A stretch of 64,000 nt of DNA from Bacteroidota bacterium (GTDB lineage: Bacteria > Bacteroidota > Bacteroidia > Chitinophagales > Chitinophagaceae). A program made the position numbers and the translations under genes. Shown in pieces: positions 16,411 through 24,981 of the stretch (position 1 is its first letter; the number at the start of each line of letters is the position of its first letter). The notes below the pieces were generated by a model, which made no database searches, had not been told where the DNA came from, and saw nothing but the letters and a program-made list of their open reading frames with translations. The DNA is taken from contig JAFDXK010000002.1 in NCBI GenBank assembly GCA_018267965.1, positions 186,001 through 250,000 of the forward strand. The letters are read 5' to 3'.

Positions 16411-18672
16411 TTAGTCTTTCAATTTCAAATCCATTGCTACGCGGCGGTTTTGTGCACGTCCTTTAGCAGTTTTGTTGCTTGCTACAGGTTTAGTATCACC
16501 ATAACCGTTATCTATCAACCTGTCTGCAGAGATGCCTTTAGATACGAAGTATCCTTTAACAGCAGCAGCGCGGTCTTTAGACAATTGCAGGTTCTTATCT
16601 GGTTTACCCACGTTATCTGTATGGCCATCGATGGTCATCAGGTAATCAGGATAATCGTTCAGGATTTTCACAACACCATCTAACAGTTTGTAAGATGTTT
16701 TCTTGATAGTTGCTTTACCTAAGTCGAACTGGATAGCTGTTGCAGCAAATGCTAAGCGTTTTTTCACTTCAACACTAATTTCAGGACAACCCTGGTTAGC
16801 TACTGTACCAGGTACTGTAGGACATTTATCCATGTTATCAGCTACACCATCGTTATCTGTATCAGGACATCCTTGATTTGCAACAGGGCCTGCAGCAGTA
16901 GGACATTTATCTTCGTTATCAGCTATACCATCACCATCAGTATCAGGACAACCTTTGAACTGAGCCAAACCAGCTATATCAGGACAAGCATCATCGATAT
17001 CAGCTATACCGTCTTTATCGCGGTCAGGACAACCTTGCATTGCAGCAGTACCAGCTTCCTGAGGACAACGGTCTTCAGCATCAGCAATACCATCAAGGTC
17101 AGCATCAGGACAACCTGCAGCAGTTTTAGAACCTGCCACATCAGGGCATTTATCATCTTTATCTAACACACCGTCACCATCTTTATCAGGGTTAGGGCAA
17201 CCACGCATTTCCCATACACCTTTTTCGTTCCTGCATTTATCTTTCTTGTTAGATACTAAGTCGCCATCGCTGTCTCTAGGTTTCTTTTTGTTGAAAGGAA
17301 CATAAGCACCGAAGTAAGCATTCATACCATAACCATTACCGAAGAATGCTAACATGTCATCGCTACCGATGAAGAAACCACCCGCACGGATACCGGCACC
17401 TACTTTCACACCTTTAGTCAGCATGCTGTATGTGATTGGTAAACCAAAGCTGAAAGCGCGAACATCAAAACGCGGTGTCAAAGTGATTTGGTTATAAACA
17501 GAGTTACCGTGTCTTACTTTATCACCAATTCCGCCGATGTACATTAAGTTAACATACAATCCGCCTATAGCATGGTAATCCAAACTCATTACCAATGAAG
17601 TTGGCATATATACTTTAGTGGCATTACCTGTGCTTGAGTCAGCTTTGATACCGTGATTAGAAAGATATGTTCTGATGTTATTGTAGTTGTTTAATGAGTC
17701 AGCTACTTCACTGCCTTTCAATGTACCTGAACCGGTGAAATTTACCTGCCTGTTGTTAGTAGTGTATTTGATAGAACCTAAATCAGTAACAGCAGCTGAG
17801 AAACGCAACATATACGTGTTTTTGCTACGGTCAACAATACCGGTTTTACCATCCATGTCGTAAGTGTATTTTTCAACTTTAGGACGGAATTCATAAACTA
17901 CACCAACATCGCCGCCAAATCCCTTACCGGCACTACCTAAATTAAATTTACCTCCAGATAAATCAGCACCGCCTTGCGCCAGGTGAATATCTGTATTGGT
18001 TATTTTCATGTAGGCATCATTACCGGTATAAGTATACACACCATCAACGTTTTTACTAACTGCGCTAACATAACCTGCACCCATCAGGTAGCGGCCTGTC
18101 AAACCACCTTTGATTTGATGATGTTTGTTTTGCCAGATAACACCGCCATAGCTTAAGCCTATCTCTGCCCACATGTGAGCTGTCCAGTTAAACTTGTCTG
18201 CTTTAAAAGTGCTATTAGCAGTTGGTGTAAATTCTGAGTCAACCAGGTTTTTGTAAAGATTTTGGTTGAAGTTGTAAAACTGGTTGATAGCACGCATACG
18301 TGTTGTAAGCGCAATGCCGTGTTTTGAACCTAAGCTCACCAAAAAGCCGGGGCCGCGTATTTCTGCAGAAGGTGCAGTAATACTGAAACGATCCTGGTTG
18401 TTGAATTTGAACGCATCGGAGATCTTGTCACCATTTACTGTGCTGTTGAACACTTTTCCTGCGCTAAACTGAGCCAGGCTATTGTCAACACCTACATTTA
18501 ATGAAAACAGATCAATAGTAAATTTGTGGCGTGAATCCGCAAGGTTGGCCGGATTGAGGTACACACCATTTGTACCGCTCCAGTTGCTGGTAGCAATACC
18601 CAAATAACGCTGGGCGCTTGCCAGAACAGGTAACGTTGCAGTAAATAACAATGCAAGAGTAAACCTTTTCAT
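16411..18672 (-). CDS. outer membrane barrel protein with TSP3 repeats and OmpA peptidoglycan-binding domain
   Basis: The 753-residue protein has a signal peptide (cut after ASA-QRY) and a large N-terminal barrel of the DUF5723 type (about 22-455; GVYLNPANLADSRHKFTIDLF). Six calcium-binding thrombospondin type 3 repeats follow (about 460-620), each of the form D-x-D-x-D-G-x-x-D-x-x-D-x-C. A C-terminal OmpA-like domain ends the protein (about 640-750; TIDGHTDNVGKPDKNLQLSKDR and GYGDTKPVASN), which binds peptidoglycan. It likely links outer membrane and cell wall and may be abundant. The upstream region to 18967 is 295 bases long and contains a perfect hairpin (TATGCC-AAAA-GGCATA, 18719-18734) in the presumed leader. 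Confidence 0.88.
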   Translation of the reverse strand: MKRFTLALLFTATLPVLASAQRYLGIATSNWSGTNGVYLNPANLADSRHKFTIDLFSLNVGVDNSLAQFSAGKVFNSTVNGDKISDAFKFNNQDRFSITAPSAEIRGPGFLVSLGSKHGIALTTRMRAINQFYNFNQNLYKNLVDSEFTPTANSTFKADKFNWTAHMWAEIGLSYGGVIWQNKHHQIKGGLTGRYLMGAGYVSAVSKNVDGVYTYTGNDAYMKITNTDIHLAQGGADLSGGKFNLGSAGKGFGGDVGVVYEFRPKVEKYTYDMDGKTGIVDRSKNTYMLRFSAAVTDLGSIKYTTNNRQVNFTGSGTLKGSEVADSLNNYNNIRTYLSNHGIKADSSTGNATKVYMPTSLVMSLDYHAIGGLYVNLMYIGGIGDKVRHGNSVYNQITLTPRFDVRAFSFGLPITYSMLTKGVKVGAGIRAGGFFIGSDDMLAFFGNGYGMNAYFGAYVPFNKKKPRDSDGDLVSNKKDKCRNEKGVWEMRGCPNPDKDGDGVLDKDDKCPDVAGSKTAAGCPDADLDGIADAEDRCPQEAGTAAMQGCPDRDKDGIADIDDACPDIAGLAQFKGCPDTDGDGIADNEDKCPTAAGPVANQGCPDTDNDGVADNMDKCPTVPGTVANQGCPEISVEVKKRLAFAATAIQFDLGKATIKKTSYKLLDGVVKILNDYPDYLMTIDGHTDNVGKPDKNLQLSKDRAAAVKGYFVSKGISADRLIDNGYGDTKPVASNKTAKGRAQNRRVAMDLKLKD

Positions 18673-18967
18673 ATAGTGGTTTTTGATTTTAAAATGTTGT
18701 TAGCCTTTGGGCAAAATCTATGCCAAAAGGCATACATAAGTAATGTATATAATAACCCCCACCCCCGAAATCTTCCGCAAAAGAACAAAAAACTTGTTTA
18801 ATAATAAAGAACATTGGTCATTTGCAAAGGTTATTCTACACTAAAACCTACTAATTTTAATACCAAAAGTATAGTGCAGGCCAAATGTCTTTTATACCCC
18901 ACAAAGGGTATTTTTAGTACGTACTGGTACTGATGTCAGATATAATGATGAGACGCTAGTATTAATA

Positions 18968-19420
18968 CTACATGGCGATTTTTTCGACCCGACGTTCATG
19001 ACGGCCACCTTCGAAAGCTGTAGACAAAAAGGTGAGCATCATATCTGCAGCTGTTTTTAGTGGCACAAAACGTGCGGGCAAACAAATCATGTTAGCGTTA
19101 TTGTGCTGTCTTGCCAATACGGCCACTTCTTCATTCCAGCAAAGAGCTGCACGAACACCCTGATGTTTATTGGCGGTCATGCATACGCCATTGGCACTAC
19201 CGCATATTAATACCCCTGCCGCTGCTTCACCACTTTCTACCATTGCAGCCGTAGGATGTGCATAATCAGGATAATCGGTACTATCAGCACTGTATGTGCC
19301 TTTGTCTTCTACCTGCCAGCCGTTTTCTGCAAGCACTTTTTTAAGCGCTTCTTTGTATTCGAAACCTGCGTGGTCTGCACCGATTGCTATTGGTAATGCT
19401 TTGTTGAAAGTAGTTTGCAT
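18968..19420 (-). CDS. rpiB: ribose 5-phosphate isomerase B
   Basis: The enzyme interconverts ribose 5-phosphate and ribulose 5-phosphate in the pentose phosphate pathway. The 150 residues match the RpiB/LacA/LacB family throughout: IAIGADHAGFEYKE at the N-terminus (phosphate-binding), DYPDYAHPTA, LICGSANGVCMTANKHQGVRAA with the catalytic Cys in ICGS, then HNNANMICLPARF. The gene starts 11 bases after tatC on the same strand, suggesting a tatC-rpiB operon. Confidence 0.93.
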   Translation of the reverse strand: MQTTFNKALPIAIGADHAGFEYKEALKKVLAENGWQVEDKGTYSADSTDYPDYAHPTAAMVESGEAAAGVLICGSANGVCMTANKHQGVRAALCWNEEVAVLARQHNNANMICLPARFVPLKTAADMMLTFLSTAFEGGRHERRVEKIAM

Positions 19421-19431
19421 AACTGCTTATA

Positions 19432-20283
19432 TTAAGAGTATAACTGTTCCTTTTTCTGTCTTGCTTTATTGGCTCTGTCACTGATACTAATGCTTGCTTC
19501 GTAAAGTATTAGCAAAGGTATAGCAACTAACCAAATACTAAACCAGTCGGGTGGTGTAATAACAGCCGCTAATACGAATATGATAAGTATGGCATACCTG
19601 CGTTTGCTACGCATCAGCTTTGGTGTAAGGATACCTACACGCGACAAGAAGAATACTAATACCGGCAGCTCAAAAACCACACCCATGCCCAGTATCAGGT
19701 CGCTCATGGTATCCCAGTAATTGGCCATTGTTATAATGTTCTTGAACAATGGTGACAACTGGTAGTTAGCAAAGAAGTTGATAGTAAACGGTGCTATGAG
19801 GTAATATGCAAACAACACACCCGTGAAGAATAAGAGTGATGTCCAGAATACAATACCACGTGCATACTTCACTTCACTTGGTTTCAGTGCCGGTTTTATA
19901 AAGCGCCAGAACTCCCAGAATATATATGGGAAGGCGATAATAAAGCCTATCATGAAAGAGGTAGAGAAACTCATCATGAATTGGCCGGCAAGCTCGTTAT
20001 TCTGAAACTGCATATTGATATCCTGCAGGCAGAGTGCATCTGTACCAATGTAATGTCCAAACCTGCAAAGTAGTCGATAAGAAATAAAGTCGGAGTGGGC
20101 AGGGCCCATGATAATGTGGTCGAATATCCACTCGATACGAAAGAAGGTAACAACAGACGCCACCACTATTACTACGAGAGACCTGATGATGTGCCAACGC
20201 AGCTCTTCAATATGGTCTACGAAGGACATTTCTGCCTTTTCGTTTGTCTGCCTTTTATTCAGAAACCTGTCTATGATACTCAC
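19432..20283 (-). CDS. tatC: Sec-independent protein translocase subunit TatC
   Basis: TatC is the twin-arginine signal receptor of the Tat translocase in the inner membrane. The 283 residues show six hydrophobic segments and the family signature MSFVDHIEELRWHIIRS at about residues 19-35, then IMGPAHSDFISY and FIIAFPYIFWEFWRFIKPALKP. The start is GTG at 20283, downstream of an exact TAACTTTG promoter box at 20307-20314. No tatA/tatB gene is adjacent. Confidence 0.94.
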   Translation of the reverse strand: MSIIDRFLNKRQTNEKAEMSFVDHIEELRWHIIRSLVVIVVASVVTFFRIEWIFDHIIMGPAHSDFISYRLLCRFGHYIGTDALCLQDINMQFQNNELAGQFMMSFSTSFMIGFIIAFPYIFWEFWRFIKPALKPSEVKYARGIVFWTSLLFFTGVLFAYYLIAPFTINFFANYQLSPLFKNIITMANYWDTMSDLILGMGVVFELPVLVFFLSRVGILTPKLMRSKRRYAILIIFVLAAVITPPDWFSIWLVAIPLLILYEASISISDRANKARQKKEQLYS

Positions 20284-20306
20284 CGGGCTGCTAATGAATT
20301 AGGGCG

Positions 20307-20314
20307 CAAAGTTA
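20307..20314 (-). promoter_or_regulatory. -7 promoter box (TAACTTTG) for tatC-rpiB
   Basis: An exact TAnnTTTG match on the minus strand lies 23 bases before the GTG start of tatC. No clear -33 TTG is seen. Confidence 0.45.
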
Positions 20315-20375
20315 GTTGAATGGTTGATTAGTTGAGTGGCAGACAGTTACGATGTTTTGATATATGTTGTATTCT

Positions 20376-20396
20376 GTTGCGTTTTGTTGCGGATTT
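20376..20396 (+). repeat. direct repeat copy 1 (21 bp)
   Basis: Exact copy of the sequence at 20559-20579 (starts GTTGCGTTTTGTTGCGG, ends ATTT). Both copies lie in non-coding DNA, separated by 162 bases. Confidence 0.7.
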
Positions 20397-20558
20397 AGGC
20401 TTTTTATTGGGTATTTGCCCAGTCGAAATTCTAATTCATTGATAATCAATGGTGTATTTATAAGAGGGCTTCGCCTGGTTGTTGCAAATTACTTCACTCA
20501 AATTTGTCTTTTAAAGGTCTCAGTGAGTTCGCTTCGCTCACTAATGTTGTTGTGTTTG

Positions 20559-20579
20559 GTTGCGTTTTGTTGCGGATTT
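20559..20579 (+). repeat. direct repeat copy 2 (21 bp)
   Basis: Second exact copy of the repeat at 20376-20396. An imperfect ATGTTGT sequence precedes both copies, hinting at a longer decayed duplication. Confidence 0.7.
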
Positions 20580-20821
20580 CATTTTCTCCAGTCATTTGTA
20601 TCTTATTGATATACACACTCTTCCATCCCTTTTCGGGTGAAAGGTAACTATAACAAATATACGTAAAATAGTTGATAATATAAATTGAACAGTTTGCTTG
20701 GTATTAACAGAATTTTAAATGAATGAAGCGCATTATGGCATGATTTTTTCACTTATTCTTTAGTTCTTTTTTTGAGCCGGGCCAGTTTCTACTCGTATAT
20801 ATATATTCAGTTCTTAAAAAA

Positions 20822-21636
20822 ATGGATAGTATGAAAACACTGTTACTCTTTATGACAATCAGCTTATATGGTTTTCATGTGCAGGCTCAGCAAAAACAGC
20901 ATTGGGACACTTATAATAAAAAGCGGGCAAGGAGCAACACCTTGTGCGTGTGAACAGCAGTTTATATGATGTGCAATCGATGGCGACTACCCCTTTTCTT
21001 ATAAAAGTCACTCACCCTTATACAGGAATAGCAGGTAGTCAGCTACCTACTCAAACAGAAATATCTAACTGCGTGAAAGTACAGAATGCTACCCAACGCA
21101 CCATCACCACCAAAACGGGTTGTACGATAGCGGGTGCTGTATTTCACCAAAAGAAGTGTGATATGTATTATTATGTGCAGGATACCATCGGTGTTCGTGC
21201 TGTATTACTTACACTATTTAGGCAGAAAAATTACAAGCATAGTTTGCTGATAAAAGAAGACCGTAAATGGGATAGTTATTTCTCTGTGCTATATCCAACA
21301 GAAGAAGAAAGAGAGACAATATATTATGAACGTGTGATAGCAAAACTTTTTAAAGCCGGCGACAAACTAAAGAAGCCTCATAAGGTAACACATTGGGTCT
21401 ATTTTAAAAACGAAGCTGATATGAAGACCTGCGAAGGTATACTCTGCCAGAAACCATACATTTTTATAGAAAAAAATAAAAAACCATATCCGAGTAATAG
21501 TTACCAGATGTCTTTTTACCAAGTATCACCCATTACCAAAGAAGCTATTTTGGGTTCTATAAAAAATATCAAAAAACATTTAGCCGATAATGCCGGTGCT
21601 TACGGCGGCTGGCAAACAATTGTGGCGGTGAGGTAA
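20822..21636 (+). pseudogene. DUF695/RraB-like exported protein, broken by a -1 frameshift in a poly-A tract
   Basis: Frame 2 from the ATG at 20822 encodes a signal peptide and the first mature residues (HVQAQQKQHWDTYNKK), then stops at 20951. Frame 1 continues with AGKEQHLVRVNSSLYDVQ and runs 230 residues to 21636. The continuation fits DUF695: DYYV-type strand KCDMYYYVQD, then RKWDSYFSVLYPTEEERETIYYERVI. A RraB-like C-terminal module follows (VTHWVYFKNEADMKT). The frames join exactly at a run of five A residues (20918-20922); one more A would restore the full 270-residue protein. A real lesion, an assembly error or slippage can all explain it. Function of the family is unknown. Confidence 0.72.
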
Positions 21637-21672
21637 AGGGTTGGTTTAGTGTTGTCACGTGTCGAAGGTTTG

Positions 21673-22104
21673 TTATTTATTTGCTTTGTTTAACTGATCT
21701 TCCCAATCAGTTATTTTGTACTCTTTTGCAGAAATATTAAGTTCATTATAGCATTCTGATGATGACTTTTTGTCCCTGTCAGATAATATATCTAAGACAG
21801 AATATTTTTGTTCCTTTCGATTATATTTGAAAACCCAATGATAAACGAAGTATTCACTTTGTATAACTCTATATTCCATAAAAAGCGTTGTATTATCTTT
21901 TGCTAATCTAGGGTTGCAAACTTCAACATAACCGTCAATAGCTATATCGCTGAAATAATATTTTATCGCTTGCTGCTTATATGCTATGTTCCTTATTGTT
22001 TTAATAGCAATGCTGTCTTCGTGGGTGAAATTAAATTCTTCGTCCTGCGCAAAGCATGTTGACATAAGACAAAGTAGGGCTAATATCAGAATAGCGCTTT
22101 TCAT
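21673..22104 (-). CDS. hypothetical exported protein
   Basis: A 143-residue protein with a clean signal peptide (about 1-19, STCFAQDEE). The mature part is a mixed alpha/beta sequence with no motif I recognise (DIAIDGYVEVCNPRLAKDN, FVYHWVFKYNRKEQKY). Its ATG overlaps the stop of the upstream lipoprotein gene by one base (TAATG), so the two are translationally coupled and may act together in the periplasm. Confidence 0.7.
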   Translation of the reverse strand: MKSAILILALLCLMSTCFAQDEEFNFTHEDSIAIKTIRNIAYKQQAIKYYFSDIAIDGYVEVCNPRLAKDNTTLFMEYRVIQSEYFVYHWVFKYNRKEQKYSVLDILSDRDKKSSSECYNELNISAKEYKITDWEDQLNKANK

Positions 22105-22607
22105 TACCGCTCTTTATACCAGTTATCTTTTACAGGTACCCATGTTTTGTAGCTTGCAGGAATATCTTTGGATGCAAAGCGGGCGATGTTTTGATTTTCG
22201 GAATTGCGAATGCTGATGAATACGTTACCATTATCATCAACACCTAAATAGAATATCTTGTATTTGGCAAAGGTTACTGCCAAGTCTTTCAACATGACCT
22301 CATCTACCGGGCAATCTGCCGGAACAAATTTTTTATCAACGCTAAGCACCTTGTAATGTTCGTCTATCTTAAAGAATATAGGTGCACTGCATTTTGCCGT
22401 ATCATCGAAACCACCGGCTATGATAATGTAGTTGCCTAACAAATCAGTACCGCGATAGTAGACATACCTGTTTTTGAACTTACTGAAATCGGTATCCTTA
22501 TACTTTTCAATAAACTCCTCACTCTTGGTTTGCTTACATGACACTGTAATGTTGAGTATCGCTACGAGCAAGGTAAATAATACTATGTGGTTTCTGCGTT
22601 GCATCAT
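22104..22607 (-). CDS. hypothetical lipoprotein
   Basis: A 167-residue protein with an N-terminal hydrophobic segment ending in a lipobox-like ITVSC (Cys24), so it is probably a lipoprotein. The mature region (KYKDTDFSKFKNRYVYYRGTD ... FYLGVDDNGNVFISIRNSEN) looks like a small beta-rich domain of unknown family. Two adjacent ATGs (22607 and 22604) are possible starts. It is the first gene of a coupled pair with 21673-22104. No neighbour suggests a pathway. Confidence 0.7.
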   Translation of the reverse strand: MMQRRNHIVLFTLLVAILNITVSCKQTKSEEFIEKYKDTDFSKFKNRYVYYRGTDLLGNYIIIAGGFDDTAKCSAPIFFKIDEHYKVLSVDKKFVPADCPVDEVMLKDLAVTFAKYKIFYLGVDDNGNVFISIRNSENQNIARFASKDIPASYKTWVPVKDNWYKER

Positions 22608-22726
22608 CTTACTATAATTACAAATTACGTAAAATGTAATTATTCGGGCGACTAATAAATTATTAATCTAGTTAAACGTATTCAGGAGATTCCGTGTCAA
22701 GCACTGAATGACGGTCTGTTGGAATA

Positions 22727-22757
22727 AAAAAACCGCTGCAATGCGGCAGCGGTTTTA
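22727..22757 (-). terminator. terminator after the anti-sigma/protease gene
   Basis: On the minus strand a 9-bp stem (AACCGCTGC and its complement) with a 6-base loop is followed by a T-run (read from the AAAAAAA at 22726-22732). It lies about 30 bases after the stop at 22786. Confidence 0.75.
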
Positions 22758-22785
22758 GAGAATATTTGTACGTATTACAAGGTGT

Positions 22786-23853
22786 CTACTTTTTGTACAC
22801 TTTAATAGAGCAAGTGTAATATTCAAGTTTATCGATTTGCTGTTCGAGTGTCATATGTGACATACGGTTTGCCTTAGGCATATGCAATCCTGCATCTTTA
22901 GGGAGTGATTGTATCAGCTTCATTACTGATGCAGAGCTTACTGCATAAGTTGTTCCTTCGCTTTCGGTTTGCTTGCCTGTTATCATAGCCAGGATATTAC
23001 CGCGGGCATCCATAATAGGTGCACCGCTTTGGCCGGGGTAAGCAGGTATTTCTAATTGGTATTGAGCAGGGTCTCCATTATAACCATTCTTTGCACTGAT
23101 ATAGCCTTCGTTATATACTACTTCATCCTGCGGGAAACCTAAAGTATAGATGCGTGTGCCCAGTTTGCGTTTGTCATCTGCAAAAGTGTAAGGCACTTCA
23201 GTTTTTCCGAAACGGAATTTTTTATCATCCACTTTCAAAACAGCAATATCTGATTCTTTATCAAAGCCTACGACATCGGCCTTGAAATAACGGCCTTCTC
23301 GGTTTTGAATATAGAATGAATCAGCTCCGTCTATTACGTGATAATTAGTAACCAGGAAACCATCGTTGCTGAGTGCAAAGCCTGTACCTGTGTAGCGAAC
23401 TTCTGCTGCAGGCTTGCTTTGCTGTTCTTTAAGATTTTTGATGATCTGGTTTTGAGAGTGTTTATATTTTTCGAGATCGCGACGAAGTACGCTGTACTGC
23501 GATGCCATCTTATCATTATTGTTTTGAACTACTTTATAGGTAGTAAGAGAGGTGAGCAATGCCATACCTGCAGCAATAGCTGCTGTACGCCAATAATATG
23601 CTTTAAGTGAAATAGTGCGTGTAGGGGTAACAACTGTTTTGCGAGATTGCCTAATGCTGCCCAGCATGTTTTTGTATTGAGTGTGGGCGGCAGCACCGTT
23701 TAATGAACGTACCAGATTTACACATTCGTTAAACTCATTTGCAAAATTTTCATCGGCAGATAATTTATCTTTCAGCGCATTCAACTCATGTGTTGCAAGC
23801 GTACCCTGAACATATCCTTCTGCTAATTGCCAAATATCCTGGTTTGTCAACAT
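22786..23853 (-). CDS. anti-sigma-factor-like membrane protein fused to a trypsin-like serine protease
   Basis: A 355-residue protein with three parts. Residues 1-85 resemble the cytosolic domain of Bacteroidota anti-sigma factors (Y-x-x-G-x-L then ADENFANEFNE). A transmembrane helix lies at about 88-108, and a short coiled stretch at 110-143. Residues 150-330 form an HtrA/trypsin-like domain with His162 (TNYHVID), Asp192 (ESDIAVLKV) and Ser276 (PGQSGAP). The serine context is GQSGAP instead of GNSGGP. There is no PDZ domain. The gene lies 17 bases downstream of an ECF sigma gene on the same strand. The protease presumably faces the periplasm. Controlling the sigma factor by envelope signals is inferred, not shown. 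Confidence 0.82.
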   Translation of the reverse strand: MLTNQDIWQLAEGYVQGTLATHELNALKDKLSADENFANEFNECVNLVRSLNGAAAHTQYKNMLGSIRQSRKTVVTPTRTISLKAYYWRTAAIAAGMALLTSLTTYKVVQNNNDKMASQYSVLRRDLEKYKHSQNQIIKNLKEQQSKPAAEVRYTGTGFALSNDGFLVTNYHVIDGADSFYIQNREGRYFKADVVGFDKESDIAVLKVDDKKFRFGKTEVPYTFADDKRKLGTRIYTLGFPQDEVVYNEGYISAKNGYNGDPAQYQLEIPAYPGQSGAPIMDARGNILAMITGKQTESEGTTYAVSSASVMKLIQSLPKDAGLHMPKANRMSHMTLEQQIDKLEYYTCSIKVYKK

Positions 23854-23870
23854 AACCTTTTCTTTTTGTT

Positions 23871-24440
23871 CTAGCCCTTATAAAACAGCTTTCGTAAACG
23901 GGCCAGGCATTTATATTTTTGTGTTTTGGCGTTGTCTGTATTCGTATAACCGAATTGTTCCGCTATTTCCTGCATGCTTTTATCCTGTTGGTAAAAAGCT
24001 TTCAGCAAAGAGCTGCAGGGTTCGCCAAGTTGTTCCAACGCTACATTCAACTGGCTGTAGTACAATTCTCTTTCCCGGTGTGCATTGACATCATCTTCAT
24101 AAGCCCAATCCAATCTTCCGTCATTCTCCGCATCATCGGGCAAGGAAGCGGGCATTTGTTGTTGGCGGTTTAATTTTTTGTACCAGAGGTGTTTACCTAT
24201 TGCAAAGAGGTAGGTACCTATTTTGCAGCTCAGGCGAAAATTTTCATCCTGACTTTTTTCGTACAAAATGACCATAGCTTCCTGGTAAACATCTGCAGCA
24301 TCGTCTTCAGAACCTCCATTATTTTGTATCCACTTGGTGATAACCGGATAATGCTGGTTATATATCTGCTCCGTAGCTTCGCGCTTACCTTTAGCCAGGT
24401 CGGCCAACAACACTTGTTCCGTATGTAATAGACCTTGCAC
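23871..24440 (-). CDS. ECF-type RNA polymerase sigma factor
   Basis: The 189 residues hold sigma region 2 (about 25-95; EQIYNQHYPVITKWI, EDDAADVYQEAMVILYEK, GTYLFAIGKHLWYKKLNR) and region 4 (about 125-187; QLGEPCSSLLKAFYQQDKSMQEIAEQFGY with the helix-turn-helix). Region 3 is absent, as in ECF sigmas. The start is GTG at 24440. It is co-directional with the anti-sigma/protease fusion, so the pair forms a signal-transduction module. The regulon is unknown; the 267 bases up to 24707 are shared with a divergent lipoprotein gene. Confidence 0.9.
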   Translation of the reverse strand: MQGLLHTEQVLLADLAKGKREATEQIYNQHYPVITKWIQNNGGSEDDAADVYQEAMVILYEKSQDENFRLSCKIGTYLFAIGKHLWYKKLNRQQQMPASLPDDAENDGRLDWAYEDDVNAHRERELYYSQLNVALEQLGEPCSSLLKAFYQQDKSMQEIAEQFGYTNTDNAKTQKYKCLARLRKLFYKG

Positions 24441-24707
24441 TGATTAATGCTGTTTTTTAAAAAAAGTAACCCGTCCTGAATTGTAAAATTTGATTAATAA
24501 TAGCTTTGGCGAAACTGGTAGTAAAGATAATGACAGTATTTTATGAGAAATAATTTTAGGGTGATTTTTGATGTTTTTAATTGAAAATCAATTGATTAGG
24601 ATTATTAAGTCATATTGCTAAAATATTTCTTTGAATTATTTTGAAGGTTTAAGGGTTACCTTTTTTATTTGGCGGTATAAATGTGAAACATCTAAAAAAC
24701 TTAAGTT

Positions 24708-24911
24708 ATGAAATTTGTTAAATTAAGCATTTTCGCCCTGACAATGGGTCTTTTCGTTGCATCTTGCGGTAACAACAATTCTGAAGCTCCTGCAACTGAT
24801 ACAGCTGCTGCTGCTCCTGCTGAAGCTCCTGCTGCTCCTGCTGCTGATACAGCTATGGCTCCTGCTGCTGATACAGCTATGCACGCTGCTGCTGACACTG
24901 CAAAACACTAA
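24708..24911 (+). CDS. small Ala/Pro-rich lipoprotein with tandem repeats
   Basis: A 67-residue lipoprotein: a signal peptide ending in the lipobox VASC (Cys20) and GNNNSEAP, then a low-complexity tail built from APAADTAM-type units. It contains an exact 24-base tandem duplication (24834-24857 and 24858-24881). The tail looks like a flexible spacer rather than a folded domain. A strong terminator follows. It is transcribed divergently from the ECF sigma gene and may be one of its targets, but this is only positional inference. Confidence 0.7.
   Translation: MKFVKLSIFALTMGLFVASCGNNNSEAPATDTAAAAPAEAPAAPAADTAMAPAADTAMHAAADTAKH
24834..24881 (+). repeat. 24-bp tandem duplication inside the Ala-rich lipoprotein gene
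   Basis: Two exact copies of a 24-base unit (GCTCCTGCTGCTGATACAGC followed by TATG) encode APAADTAM twice. A third, degenerate unit follows, and CTG-rich triplets precede it. Confidence 0.85.
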
Positions 24912-24932
24912 TTGTCAGTCAATTTATTATAC

Positions 24933-24966
24933 AAAACCTCCCCATACGGGAGGTTTTTGTTTTTTG
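24933..24966 (+). terminator. terminator after the Ala-rich lipoprotein gene
   Basis: AAAACCTCCC and its complement form a 10-bp stem with a 5-base loop, followed by a T-rich run (TGTTTTTTG). Confidence 0.85.
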
Positions 24967-24981
24967 TACCTTAACGGTACG

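Larger units (their letters stand above)
20316..20821. other. gene-poor spacer with short direct repeats and TTCG hairpins
   Basis: No convincing gene is present. A 21-base sequence beginning GTTGCGTTTTGTTGCGG is repeated exactly at 20376-20396 and 20559-20579. Between the copies are small REP-like palindromes: GGCTTCGCC near 20468 and AGTGAG ... CTCACT at 20522-20543. The rest (20640-20821) is AT-rich and probably holds the promoter of the DUF695 gene. Confidence 0.5.

Noticed and set aside
20364-20609. 81-codon ORF between tatC and the DUF695 gene
   Set aside because: Its apparent internal repeat (VAFCCGF twice) is simply the 21-bp DNA repeat read in one frame; composition is Cys/Phe/Leu-rich and unlike real genes.
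24701-24908. Minus-strand Ala/Ser-rich ORFs opposite the repeat lipoprotein
   Set aside because: Low-complexity shadows of the GCT/CTG repeat; no start context or signal.
24757-24981. Upstream extension of the membrane protein frame through the Ala-rich lipoprotein
   Set aside because: It is a Leu-rich shadow of the CTG repeat in another frame and passes a terminator; the ATG at 24982 is better.
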